Positions 51,451-62,330 of a stretch of DNA of 64,000 bases are shown here, piece by piece. Source of the DNA: Tricholoma matsutake. Lineage: Eukaryota > Basidiomycota > Agaricomycetes > Agaricales > Tricholomataceae. The stretch spans positions 11,470,001 to 11,534,000 of the forward strand of contig AP026539.1 in NCBI GenBank assembly GCA_026075535.2, written 5' to 3'. Both the position numbers and the translations under genes were made by a program. The first letter of the stretch is position 1; each line of letters opens with the position of its first letter. The notes below the pieces were generated by a model. That model made no database searches, had not been told where the DNA came from, and saw only the letters and a program-made list of their open reading frames with translations.

Positions 51451-54400
51451 TTACAGCTGTCGCTGTCGTTTATATGCTCCTAGAATTCTTTCGGCATGTT
51501 TCAGGTTTCCCTCGGGCTCCCATGAGTTCTCCGAGGTCGGGTATCCGACCCACTTCACTAAGAAGTGCATGGTCCTTCCTTTCTTCTTATGTCCAATGAT
51601 TGCTTCCACCTCATACTCCGATTCGCCCTCTATCAGGTTGGGCGGTGGTTCTGGGAAGTTTGGTCCATGTGTCTCGGTTTCTTTGTATGGGGAAAGAAGT
51701 GCCACATGGAATACTGGGTGTATTTTCCACTGTTCTGGTAACTTCAGTCGATAGGAGAGTGGGGTCAGGACCTTCTCGATAGAGAATGGTCCTTCTCTTT
51801 TCGGTGCAAGCTTCTTTGTTTGGTGCGTCGTTCTGAGGTTCTTTGCTTCTAGCCACACTCTGTCTCCTTCTTTGAACGGGGTGAAGTGCCTTGTCATTCT
51901 TTCTGCCATCATCTGTCTGGCTAACTCCTGTGTTGCCTTTGCTTCGTCTTGGGCCCGTTGCAGTGTGACAAGTCGCTTTTCTATGGCCGGTATGTTTGTC
52001 TTTAGGTAGGGGAGGGGGATCGCCTTGGGCTCATAGCCCATCATGAGGTAGAATGGGGAGTTCCTCTGCACTGAGTGTGTCCTCTGGTTGTGCGTGAATT
52101 CCGCAGTCGGGAGGAGGTGTTTCCAATTCTCCTGGTTGTTTGAGCAGAAGATCCGCAGGTACACTTCTACTTCTTGGTTCACCTGTTCTGTCTCTCCATT
52201 GGTCTGGGGGTGGTATGCCATACTCATCACTAGCTTGATTCCGAGCAATCTTCCTAGCTCCTGGAACAGCTGTGAGGCAAATCGTGGGTCTCTGTCAGAG
52301 ATGATCTTGTCTGGGAGGCCAAATCGTTTGTAGACATTGTCTAGGTAGAGGGTGGCCGCTCCCAATGCATCTATCGTTTTCCTGCAAGGGATAAAAATTA
52401 CCCCCTTCGTAAGCCCATGGTCTACCATGACCATGAGTGCATCATAACCGTCGGACTCTGGCAAGTCGGTTATAAAATCTGTTGTCACCATCGCAAATGG
52501 TCTCATTGCTTCGGATTTGATCGGTTGCAGTGGGGGTGTCGTCGGGTGGGTATTGACCTTCATTTGCTGGCATGTGGCACATCCAGCAACATAGTTCTTG
52601 ATGTATGTCATCATTCCTGGCCACCAGTAGTCCCTCCTGATCATTTCGGTTGTCTGCCATTGTCCCGGGTGTCCGCTGGTTACTCCTTCATGGTATTTTT
52701 GCACCAGTTTCTTCTGTAGATCTCCATTGTCCGGGATGTAGCACCTGTCTCGGAAGAATAGAAGGCCGTCTTCTATCTTCCAGTCTTCTAATGCCGACTT
52801 TATTGGTGGCATTCCCTTGGTCTTTAGCGCCTCGATTGCGCTTTTCACCAGGTCGTCTTTCATGATACTCCCTGCGAGTAAGTCATGCATTTTGGTGTCA
52901 ATGAATTTCATGAATACTGTTTCTGGCAGCATCATGACATCTTCATTATCGTTGTCTTCTTCCGGTATATGGTCCACTCTCCGTGATAGCGCATCGCTCT
53001 GTACCATCTGAGATCCAGGTACGTGGATGAGTTGCAAGTCAAATTCCAATAGGAATAAGCTCCATCTTGCCTGTTGTCTGTTCAGTTTCTGTGCTGTCCG
53101 GAAGTACGTTAGGTTCTTGTGATCCGAGAGGATTACTACCGGGTGTTCTGAACCCAGCAAGTAGTGTCTCCAAGTTTCCAGCGATCATACTATCACCAGA
53201 AGTTCCCTGTCGTATATCTTGTAGTTCCGTTCTGTTGGTGTCAGTGCATGCAATATGTATCCGCATGGGTGCCAGTCTCCATTCATATCCCTTTGTCTCA
53301 GCACTCCTCCTGTCACGTGTTTTGAGGCGTCTGATTCGATCGTGAATGGCTTTGTCGGGTCTGGCATTAGCAGTACCAGTGCTTCTGCAAATTTCCTTTT
53401 CAGCATCTGAAAGGCCTGTTCGCATTTGGTTGTCCAGTTGAACATTTTGTCCTTCTTCGTCAGCTCATTAAGCAGTCTGCTTGTCTCCGCGAAATGTCCA
53501 ATAAACTTCCTGTAGAAGTTTCCAAATCCCAGGAAAGACCTGACTGCCTTTACATTTGTCGGGGTTGGCCAATCCTGTATACCTGCCAGTTTCGTGTTGT
53601 CCATGGCAATTTTGTTGGGTCGGATGATCAGACCCAAGAATTCCACTTTGTGGACGTCGAATTTGCATTTCTCTGGTTTCAGGTATAGGTCGTTTTCTGC
53701 CAGTCTTTGCAATATCCTCTTTGTCCTTTCCTGGTGTTCGTTCTGATCCTTGGAGAATATTAGGATGTCGTCCATGTAAATCACGAGCCATCCTTCTCCG
53801 ATCATGTTGTGGAATATCTCATTCATCATTGCCTGGAAGGTCGCCGGTGAGTTGCATAATCCAAAGAACATCACCATTGGCTCAAACAGCCCCCTGTTTG
53901 TTTTGAAGGCTGCTTTCCATTGATCTCCATCTTTGATTCTGACATTGTGATATCCCCATCGGATGTCCAATTTCGTAAACCATTTTGCCCCTCTCAGTTT
54001 GTCCAACAGGTCTCCTACCAGCAGCAGCGGGTAGGTGTTCTTGATTGTTCCATTATTCAAGTACCTGTAATCCTGGCAGGGTCGTAGCACGTCCAAGTCC
54101 TTCTTCGCAACGAAGAAGAATGGCGACGCCATGGGTGATTTTGATGGTCAGATGTATCCTTTCTGCAGGCTTTTGTCAAGAAACTCATCGAGTTTCTTTT
54201 GTTCTGCTGGCGACAACAGGTAAACCCTGCAATCCTTTGCTACAAAGTCCGGTTTCAGTTCGATCACGTGATCCCAGGGTCTTGATTCTGGGAATTGTTC
54301 CGATGCTTCCTTTTCAAATATCTGTCAGTACTCCTTGTACTGTTTGGGGAGTAGTTCATCTAGGGTCTTCTGTTCGGGGTCTCCTTCCTTCTTGTGTGTC

Positions 54401-55710
54401 AGGTGTTGAGAAACCGATGTCTTTGCCCTAATCCAGATATTTTGTCCATAAGCATATCGCGGTGATCCTTTTGCCTTTACGATCCGAGAGATTGTCTTTG
54501 TCGTCAGAGAATATCCGTATCTTGGCTCGTCATACTCCTCTGTCAGCGGTGTCCTAGTTGGTTCGAATATTCCAATGACGGGTTCTCCTTGGATGTAGGC
54601 AACCAGTAGCTCGTCATCTTTGATCCTTAGTTCGGGCATCTCTTTCGGTAGTTCCGTTGCCTGTTCCATTGCCTGTTCCATTGCCTGTTCATGGTTTGCC
54701 TGTGCTGAGTTTTCCTTCTCAGTTTCTTCTTCATCTTGTGGCCCAATAGGCTCCACATCTTGAAGAGTTGTGATCGCAATCTCTTCATTGTCAATTTCTT
54801 TGATTGTCGCTTTCCTTGTCTCGATGGGCATCTTGCTTCTTCTTGGTTCTTCGTGGAGGACTCCTCCCATCAGTTTTGCCTTGGTGACAACTCTTCGGCA
54901 TAGCTCTCGGCGTTCTTCTTTTGCCAGCTCTTCTTTCTTGCTTTTCAGGGCTGCTTTTTCCCTCTCTTTCGTGACTATTCGGGCTACTGCCAGTTGTCCT
55001 TCTTCTTTCCTGGTGGCCAGTTTCTCCAGTTCTCTGGTGGCCAGCCTTTTCTACTGTGCTCGTTCTTCCTCAGCAGCTTTCTTCTTGAGGGCGAGCTTCT
55101 CTTGGTCTCTAGCAATGATGCCTCGGCACCAAGCCTGTCGTTCTTCCTTTGTCATGTCTAAGGGGTTCTTCTTCTGCTCGGTTCCCTTCTGACGCCATGA
55201 CAAGTGTTCATTGTCAGTTTTCTTGGTTTGTACCCTACCAATAAGGGTTCTTCCTCTTCCATGTGAGAATTCAGGATGGGTCTTGTCATTCGTCCTGAAT
55301 TGGAAGGTTCCAATTCTCCAGTCGATTACTGGATTGATTCTCCTGAGCCACGGCAAGCCCAAGATGACTGATTCCTTTCCCAGTCCTGCAATGAGGAAGG
55401 TCGTTGGGAAAGTTCTTCCATTGATCGTCAAGAGTCCCTTGGCATAGTGGGAAATCTCCCCTTTCTTGTTTGGGGTTCCGTCCATGTTCTTGACCTTGAT
55501 CACCTTCTCCAGGGGGTACAGCTCGAATCCGCCGTCCTCTGCAAATTCATGACTCATGAATATCCCTCCCGCTCCAGAGTCGAGTAGGGCTTCGGTTTCA
55601 ATGGCTTTTCCTCTGCCTGTCCCTACCACTTTGACATCTAAACGCATAGATTGATTTTTCAAAGTGGCTAGTAGTACAGAGCAGACGGAAAGTTCGGTGG
55701 TACCTGGCAT
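51451..55710 (-). pseudogene. Chromovirus pro-pol (protease, RT, RNase H, integrase, chromodomain), four stops
   Basis: One frame throughout. Protease ETEALLDSGAGGIFMSHEFA (near 55600-55550) and GKESVILGLPWL; a Lys/Glu-rich linker to about 54330; RT from [15 protein letters not shown] (54140) with [11 protein letters not shown] near 53780 (intact YMDD) and RNase [13 protein letters not shown] near 53330; integrase zinc-binding HEGVTSGHPG and CATCQQMK, core with TTDFITD, IISDRDPRF and HPQTNGETEQVNQE (D, D, E all present; 52500-52150), a GPFSIEKVL module and chromodomain EVEAIIGHKKK, FLVKWVGYPTSENSWEPEG (51610-51510). Stops at 55051 (TAG), near 54327 (TGA), near 54146 (TGA) and 53185 (TGA). Each can come from CAG or CGA by one C-to-T change. 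Expressed from gag by -1 frameshift at 55731. Confidence 0.93.
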
Positions 55711-55727
55711 CGAGGCAGGCCACCCCT

Positions 55728-55737
55728 TTAAAAACCC
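55728..55737 (-). promoter_or_regulatory. Gag-pro -1 ribosomal frameshift signal
   Basis: In the gag frame the last codons are GGT TTT TAA, read over the heptamer G GGT TTT (55737-55731), which fits the X XXY YYZ rule for -1 slippage. A shift there continues LKGWPASMPGTTEL straight into the protease frame. A downstream structure was not examined by folding. Confidence 0.7.
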
Positions 55738-56579
55738 TCATCTCCGATGGCAGTGACAGCAGTCACTTTCTCTTCTCCATCGAGTTTGTTCAAGATCACT
55801 CGGATCTTCGAGTAGGCTTCTTTGCCTTTGTTCTTTGGGAAAGGCTGGTCCTCAGTCCTTGTTTCCCCTTTCTTGTGTTCAGTTGCTCTGTGTCCGGGCC
55901 GGTGGCACACAAAGCACAACCCTTTCTTCATGTGTTCGATCCTCTCCTGGTAGGAGAGGTGGTTGATCTCGAGTGGGGTTTCCTTTGCCTTAGAGGCTGG
56001 GAGCTTCTTCGTAAAAGTCTCCTGCAGCCTCCCTGCTATGGCCTTTGCTCTTCTCCACTGTCCATCGTACTTGGAGGCGGCATTGATCATTCCTTCCAAG
56101 GTTGTAGGGATCGTTTCCATGTTGAAAACTCTTTCGAGGAGCTTGGGGTTCAACCCATCCATAAAGAGTTCAATGAGGGTGGTGTCATCGTTGATTCCCG
56201 CCTTCTCTCGCAGGATTCGGAACTGCGCAATGTAGTCCTCCAGGTCCTGTCCCTGCTTCAATGTCTTCATCTCGGTTCTGGCCCTGCCAGCTTCGTCGAT
56301 CGGTGTGAATGCTGTCTTGAGCGCCAATTCAAAGGCTGACCAAGTTCCTAGGTCCTCTCTTTCTGCCCATGTCTGTGCCCAGGGCACAGCAGTTCCTCCG
56401 TTCATGAAGGACAATGCGAAGATGATTTTCTTCTCGTCGGTGTCGTAGATTCCATGGTTCACTCTCAAATAGAGTTTCACTTCTTGTAAGAACTTCACAG
56501 TTCTAGTTCGGTCTCCTGTGAAGTTGGAGGGGGTTCGTATCCTGATCTCCTTGGTTGATGCGGTTGGTTCGGTGGACAT
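55728..56579 (-). CDS. Chromovirus gag, intact
   Basis: 283 codons from the ATG at 56579. The capsid part begins IRTPSNFTGDRTRTVKFLQE and contains ALSFMNGGTAVPWAQTWAER, FELALKTAFTPIDEAGRA and LEDYIAQFRILREKAGI, the retrotrans_gag pattern. A C-terminal zinc knuckle reads CFVCHRPGHRATEH; the last Cys is replaced by His, giving CCHH, which can still bind zinc. No stop or frameshift. Gag ends in TAA at 55728-55730 directly behind a slippery heptamer. Confidence 0.88.
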   Translation of the reverse strand: MSTEPTASTKEIRIRTPSNFTGDRTRTVKFLQEVKLYLRVNHGIYDTDEKKIIFALSFMNGGTAVPWAQTWAEREDLGTWSAFELALKTAFTPIDEAGRARTEMKTLKQGQDLEDYIAQFRILREKAGINDDTTLIELFMDGLNPKLLERVFNMETIPTTLEGMINAASKYDGQWRRAKAIAGRLQETFTKKLPASKAKETPLEINHLSYQERIEHMKKGLCFVCHRPGHRATEHKKGETRTEDQPFPKNKGKEAYSKIRVILNKLDGEEKVTAVTAIGDEGF

Positions 56580-56863
56580 GTTGGTGTTGTCATTGGATAA
56601 GGAGAATGGGTCTCGTTCTGGAGTTTCTTCTGTATCGAGGGATCTAAAGTCCTCCTCATTGAGGTATCGGGGTTCTTTGTCACTGGTTCTCTTTGAGAAC
56701 CACTTCTGTGCTGGTTCTGAGTATTGTACTAGTCGACCCTGGTATCTATACCACAGGGTTCTTCCTGATGATGATGCTCCAGTTGGAGGTCTGTCTGGGC
56801 TTTGTCTGAAAGATGTTGTGTCTGCACCTAGGTAGGTGGACTTTGTAGATCAGCTTGACCTTT

Positions 56864-57540
56864 TGTTAAGACTATAGGTCTTTAACTCAGCCTTGGCTTC
56901 GTATGTCACAGTTGGAGGCTTTCCAACTGTCTCAGTATCGCACTAGGAGACTTTCCTAGTGTATTGGGCTTCCTGCCTTCACTTGGGTACTTCCTCAAGT
57001 TGTCACGGCTATTCATACTCAGAGGCTTTCTGAGTAGACCATCAGTTTGTGTATCACAGTTGGAGGCTTTCCAACTGTTGAGTTCGAGTTATCACAGCTA
57101 GGGGCTTCCTAAGCTGTCGAGTGTTCTGGTTGAGTCTAAGACCGTTGATTGAATTAAGTCAAGCTAAGGAATACAGGCAGTATTACTGTAGCTTATATAT
57201 GGTTCAGAGAATGTCTATCGTCCAATCAGAATAGGAGATCCTTGTCAAGTAAATATAGAAGGGACAATAGAACAGCAAGCCTCATGCCTAGCATGAGGAG
57301 TCTGATGTCATGGAGTGCTGTGGCGCAGCATGTCGATCGTGAGAGTCCGATGTCACAGACCTCATGTTAGGAGGCTGTCGTATCACAGCATGTGTGGGAG
57401 TGGGTTCAGGTGCATGGGGTCACCATGCGTCAAAGCGTCTCCCATTGGAAGCGAGTCGAGTCAAATGAGAAAATTAAAGTACCCGGTCTTGCCGGCGTAT
57501 GTCTGGTTGTCGTGGGTTACGATAACAGAAAATCGTAACA
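56864..57540 (-). repeat. 5' LTR of the minus-strand chromovirus
   Basis: 677 bp, TGTTACGATTTTC...CTTAACA on the minus strand. It holds the same hairpin array as the other LTR and a single copy of the 75-bp unit. Differences from the other LTR are mostly C/T and G/A at CpG-like sites. Confidence 0.93.
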
Positions 57541-57930
57541 GCATTTGAAACTCCAACACCAAAGGTCTACAACATGCTGCCTCCTCCAATAGAGGATTTA
57601 GATGATGTTTTAGCAATTTTGTTTACAGTGCCATGTAAACCTGCAGAAGAAGACATTAAACAGACTCCTTTGCTAGTACAAAGACAAAAGGTGGCAGAAG
57701 CTCTGGAATGGCTGAAACTTAATCACAGAGATTATGCTGATTTGACAATATCATATGATGAGCTAAACAAGTATCCTGAGGATATGCCACCAGTATCTAT
57801 TGAATACAGACATGCTATGCCAAATAAGATTCCAGAGGCTACAAGTACTTTTGACTCAGCCATAGATGATGGAGTACAATATGGAGACTGTCCATTTGTG
57901 GTTCATGGAATCAACTCATGACCAAGACTG
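57541..57930 (+). pseudogene. Helitron protein, DUF6570-like block (continuation)
   Basis: Continues from 50218 after removal of the chromovirus: FETPTPKVYNMLPPPIEDLD, DVLAILFTVPCKPAEEDIKQ and EALEWLKLNHRDYADLTISY, EDMPPVSIEYRHA. This is the block that precedes Rep in basidiomycete Helitrons. It ends in TGA at 57919-57921, a likely former CGA, and the next codons continue the same frame. Confidence 0.8.
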
Positions 57931-58833
57931 TTGCTGCTCACAAAGGGATATTGGAACAACAAAGGAGCAGCTCTATCAGTAAGCCATGCTTCAGGATCTC
58001 AATCAATTTACAATAGTCCAAATTTATATCCCCAAATGCTTCCATGGCTGTTTCCATATGGCCTTGGAGGCATTGGTACCACACCATTGTCTGATAAGTC
58101 ACATAAACACTACCTTTTGATGTATCATGACAAGAGATTTCAACTAGATGTCAGTTTTCCTTTTGTTGCATCTAGCCATGAGCAAATAAAAGCTGCTACC
58201 ACTGGAGGTTTTTTACTTGCAGAGTCAACAAAATTTAATGACATTTCTGGATGATTGGTGAATGTTGATCAAGACACCTTGCAGCACATTGCCAAAAGAA
58301 TGTCAGAAGGAGAAATAGTACATCCTGCAAATGAAGAGGAAGAACTTTGCTTTCAAGTAATAAAGGATTTGGACCATGTTAGTGGAAAGGTAAAAGGTTC
58401 AATAACAAGTAAAAAATACATGAGAAATGAGCTGTGGTCTCTGATGACATATACAAGTGCTCCACTTTGGTATTTTACAATTTCTCCAGTTGATACCAAA
58501 CATCCTATTTCCTTGTACTATGCTGACACTAAAGAAACCTTTAATCCATTTATTCATGTACCAGATGATAGATTTAGGCTGATTGCTAACAATCCTGTTG
58601 CAGGAGCCTGTTTCTTTCATTTTATGATACAAATGTTTATTAAACATGTCCTGGGAGTTGGATCAACAAAAAAAGGCTTGTTTGGTGACACATCTGCATA
58701 TTATGGTACAGTAGAACAGCAAGGAAGATTAACATTACATTTATATATGCTGCTGTGGATAAAAGGTGCCATAGCTCCAGAGGAAATTTGGCATTGCATT
58801 AAAGATCCTAACTTATTTTTTCTGAGAGCTTAG
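57931..58833 (+). pseudogene. Helitron Rep (Helitron_like_N) with altered HUH motif
   Basis: PQMLPWLFPYGLGGIG, LMYHDKRFQLDVSFPFVASS and IKAATTGGFLLAESTKF (58030-58250), then after a TGA at 58254 KDLDHVSGKVKGSITSKKYM, LWYFTISPVDTKHPISLYYA and TLHLYMLLWIKG. The Rep HUH metal-binding motif expected as HLH reads HLY at 58738-58746 (CAT TTA TAT); a C-to-T change would convert His CAT to Tyr TAT. This would abolish nicking by this copy. Rep would nick DNA and start rolling-circle transfer. Confidence 0.85.
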
Positions 58834-59705
58834 TCAAATACTTAGAAAGTTGCCATGCTGGAGAATTTATTACAAGAACAAAAGAAACAGTAGAAAAAGA
58901 AGTGGAATTAAAAATGGCTTCAGAAAAATATGAGGATCCTACTGAAACATTACCTGTTCCACCACCACCTGAATGCACTGTAACAAATTGTCAAAATTGT
59001 GACAAATGCATAGCAATGGCTTTATGGACCAAAGAATATTATGAGACAGTTGATGATTTATTGCTAAAATCAAATGTTCATACTTGCACAACTAACAGAA
59101 GTAAAAATGGCTCACAACACAAACTGCATTTGTTTACAGGCTGTTTGGATAACATTTGGAACAAATGTAAAGCACAGTTTCCAAGACCTCTATTTGAATA
59201 TACAACAGTTGATAAAGAGGCTGGTAGGCTGAACTGCAAAAAAAAAGAGTCAATGCTAAACACATTTACATATCCTATAACATATCTGTTCAGATGCAAT
59301 ACTGATGTCACTAGTTTGCAATCTGGAACTGCTATCAAGGCTGTGTTATGGTACATTTCTAACTACATCACAAAACCAACCTTAAAAACTCATATAATAT
59401 TTGATACAGTCAGAGCCATATTTCAGAAGAATGCCAAATTGATAGCAGGAGAAGAAGTCCGACAGGCAAAGGCATGTCAATTGATGACCAAGATTGTTAA
59501 TTGTTTATCTGCAAAGATGGAGATGGGATCACCAATGATATGTTTATATCTTTTAGATAATCCAAACCACTACACCAATTATACTTTTGTTCCTTTTTAC
59601 TGGCAATCATTTGTATCAAAAGCTCATGCTGCATGGAATACTGATCCTACAATATCTCAAGAACATCCAACAGACAAGATGCCAGGGAAGGTAGCAATAC
59701 TTTGA
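58834..59705 (+). pseudogene. Helitron Rep, C-terminal part with two-tyrosine motif
   Basis: A frame change in a T-run near 58815 moves the chain into the frame VKYLESCHAGEFITRTKET and the open frame 58902-59705. It contains cysteine pairs (CTVTNCQNCDKC) and AVLWYISNYITKPTLKT with tyrosines at 59352-59354 and 59364-59366, the Rep Y2 motif where the nicking tyrosines lie. It ends with a TGA at 59705 in a continuing frame. Confidence 0.8.
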
Positions 59706-60774
59706 CAGCATCACAACATAGCTGGGTTTTCACCAGTAGATGACTATCTTTTGCATGCACCAGAGTTAAAGTCTGTCTGCTAATATGACTGGATATCTCG
59801 CTGCCAATGTGTTAAATCAAAGGTTAACAAACTCTCTCATTCTACTGTGGTTCCAGATAACAACTCAGACTCTGAAGTTGATGATGAAGAAAAAATACAA
59901 GTCAAATCACAAGCTTCTTCACTCAAATTTTTACCAGAGCATCCCTTTTCAACAACACATGCAAGTCATTGGTTGGCACCTAGTAAAGCATGAATTCCAA
60001 ATTTTATTGGAACTACTATTCCACGATGTGACCAAGGAGATCAAGAATATTATTGCAGTGCCATGCTTACTTTGTTTAGGCCATGGAGAACAGGTTTACA
60101 TTTGAAACATGAAAATGACACATGGAATGATGCCTTCATAAAATACAGCTTTTCAAAATGTCAAAAAGAAATTATGGCTAATATGAACATACAATATGAA
60201 TGTTTAGATGCACAAGATGATTTTCATGCTCAAATGAAAAAAGGAGCAGTCTCAATACCAAGTTGGGCAGAAGAAGACAACACAGTATGGACCAATCTTG
60301 ATCAAACAATTGTAGATGATAATTTAGATACAGCAGAGTATGCAGACATTGTGGCAGACATTCATATTTCATCAACATTTGGTAAGGCTCAGCTATGAAT
60401 GCAAGGTATGATGACTTCAATTAGAAGAACACTGACTGATGCAGGATGGACAAACTGTAATACAAAACTGTTACCTTCAGATTTGCAATTAGCACCAGAG
60501 CCTGTGTCAGTGAGTAAGCCTCCAGGACAGTGGAATGCTGATGTAATGGCCACACGTGCTCATGTTTTAGAAGAAAGAGCTCAATTTTTGCCTCAGGACC
60601 AAGTACAACAGAAAAAAGGACATGCAGTAAATTGGACACCAAATGAAATAAAAGTAGTAGACAAATCTCATTTAGAAAGAAAAAGTGCAACACTGAAATG
60701 GCAACCTTTGATAGATGACATAGTAAAAACATTTGGATTGAACACTGAACAAGAAAGAGCTTACTGAATTGTAG
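59706..60774 (+). pseudogene. Helitron, region between Rep and helicase
   Basis: Broken by stops at 59705 and 59782 and by a frame change near 60060. Readable blocks include MLTLFRPWRTGLHLK near 60063, WNDAFIKYSFSK, and ERAQFLPQDQVQQKKGHAVN near 60580. This spacing and the FRPWR motif are typical of the inter-domain part of fungal Helitrons. TGA near 60398 and near 60766. Confidence 0.7.
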
Positions 60775-62330
60775 CAAATCATTCCTGTAGTGAAAATCCT
60801 GAACAATTGAAAATGAACCTTGCTGGTATGGCAGGTACAGGGAAAACCAGGGTGCTAAAGGCACTAATACATTTATTTACACAAAAAAAGGAAGCTCATT
60901 GATTGGTAATTGCAGCTCCTACTGGAAGTGCTGCATCTTTACTAAATGGCTCAACCTATCATTACATGTTTGCAATTCACTCAGAAGGAAGAAGAACAAG
61001 TGTTGTTCAATTAGCACAAGCAAAAACATGACTACAAGGAGTAGACTACATTTTTTTTGATGAAGTGTCCAAGCTATCTTGCCGAGACTTATATCACATT
61101 AGTGCAAGACAGGCTGAGCTTATGAACAATCCAACTTCTCCTTTTGGTGGTATGCATATGATTTTTTCTGGTGATTTTGCACAATTACCACCACCTATCG
61201 GAGGTGAAAATTCTTCCTTGTATAGTCAGACAGTTGGTATTAATGCACAGTCAGTACAAAGTCAAGAAGTAGCCATGGGAAAGGCATTATGGCACCAAGT
61301 GACTACTGTTGTAATCTTATGGCAGAATCAGAGACAAGTTGCTGACTCCCACAGAGATTTGCAGTTTCAAACTGCACTGCAAAATATGTGGTACAAGGCA
61401 TGCACTCAGGCAGATATTGCATTTTTAAACACACTTGTATCAAGTAAAATCAAAGGACAATCACATGTGTCACAAAAAGAGTTTAGAAATGTATCAATCA
61501 TCACAGCACTTAATTCTCAGAAAGATGAAATCAACTGATTGGGTAGCCTTAGATTTGCAGCAGAAACTGGCCAGCAATTGAACCATTTCTTGTCTCAAGA
61601 CACCATTCCATCCAGTGACGATGATGAGACAACAAAAAGAGCAGCAGGCAGAAGATGACTTGTACACCATACCAAATTAACCAGAGAAATACAACAGAGT
61701 TTATGGAATCAGCCACCATGCAGAAACTCTAAATTGATTCCTGCTAAGCTATCAATTTGTGTGGGCATGCCAATTATGATTCGACATAATGCGGCAACAG
61801 AATTATGTATGACAAAAGGTCAAGAAGCAACTGTTTATGGTTGGGAATATAGCAAAGGCACCAAAGAAAATATGCATCTAGAAACATTATTTCTCAAACT
61901 TGTGAACCCAACTCAATCTGTGGAGCTTCCAGACTTACCTCTTAATGTAGTACCTTTGGTTAAAACTACAACTAATACTTCCTGCCAACTCACAGATGAT
62001 ACTTCTTTAGTGATATCTCAAAACCAAGTTGAAGCTTTACTAAATTTTGCTATGACAGATTATGCTTCACAAGGCAAAACCTGACAGAAATGTTGCCAAT
62101 CTTGCAGAGACTAGAACACATCAAGGCTATTATACTGCTTTATCAAGAGGCACAACTGTCAAAGGCACTTTGATCTTGTCAGGAATCCATAGCAATAAGA
62201 TAACAGGTGGTGCCTCAGGTGCTTTACATCAAGAATTCATAGAACAAGAGCTACTAGATTTGATTACCACATTGCGATATGAAGGTTGTCTTCCCACTCA
62301 TATTGTAACAGCAGACAGATGAAACACTCT
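60775..62330 (+). pseudogene. Helitron PIF1-type helicase, several TGA stops
   Basis: Walker A GMAGTGKT at about 60825-60848, LVIAAPTGSAASLLNGST (60900-60955), Walker B YIFFDEVSKLS (61045-61075), FSGDFAQLPPP (61165-61197), VGMPIMIRHNAATELCMTKG near 61760 and YYTALSRGT near 62130. All helicase motifs are recognisable. Stops occur near 60900, 61031, 61536, 61658 and 62082. A frame change follows at about 62062-62085. The helicase would unwind DNA 5'-3' during transposition. Confidence 0.85.

Larger units (their letters stand above)
50219..57540 (-). mobile_element. Minus-strand chromovirus inside the Helitron (few lesions)
   Basis: LTRs at 56864-57540 (5' in element sense) and 50219-51060 (3'), both TGTTAAGACT...AATCGTAACA on the plus strand; target duplication GCATT at 50214-50218 and 57541-57545. 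Gag, slippery site, protease, RT, RNase H, integrase, chromodomain and an extra membrane-protein frame follow in order on the minus strand. A purine tract (GATAGAGAGAGGGTGA) sits before the 3' LTR. The pro-pol frame has only four stops in about 4.26 kb and gag none, so this is the least damaged gypsy element in the window. Confidence 0.95.
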
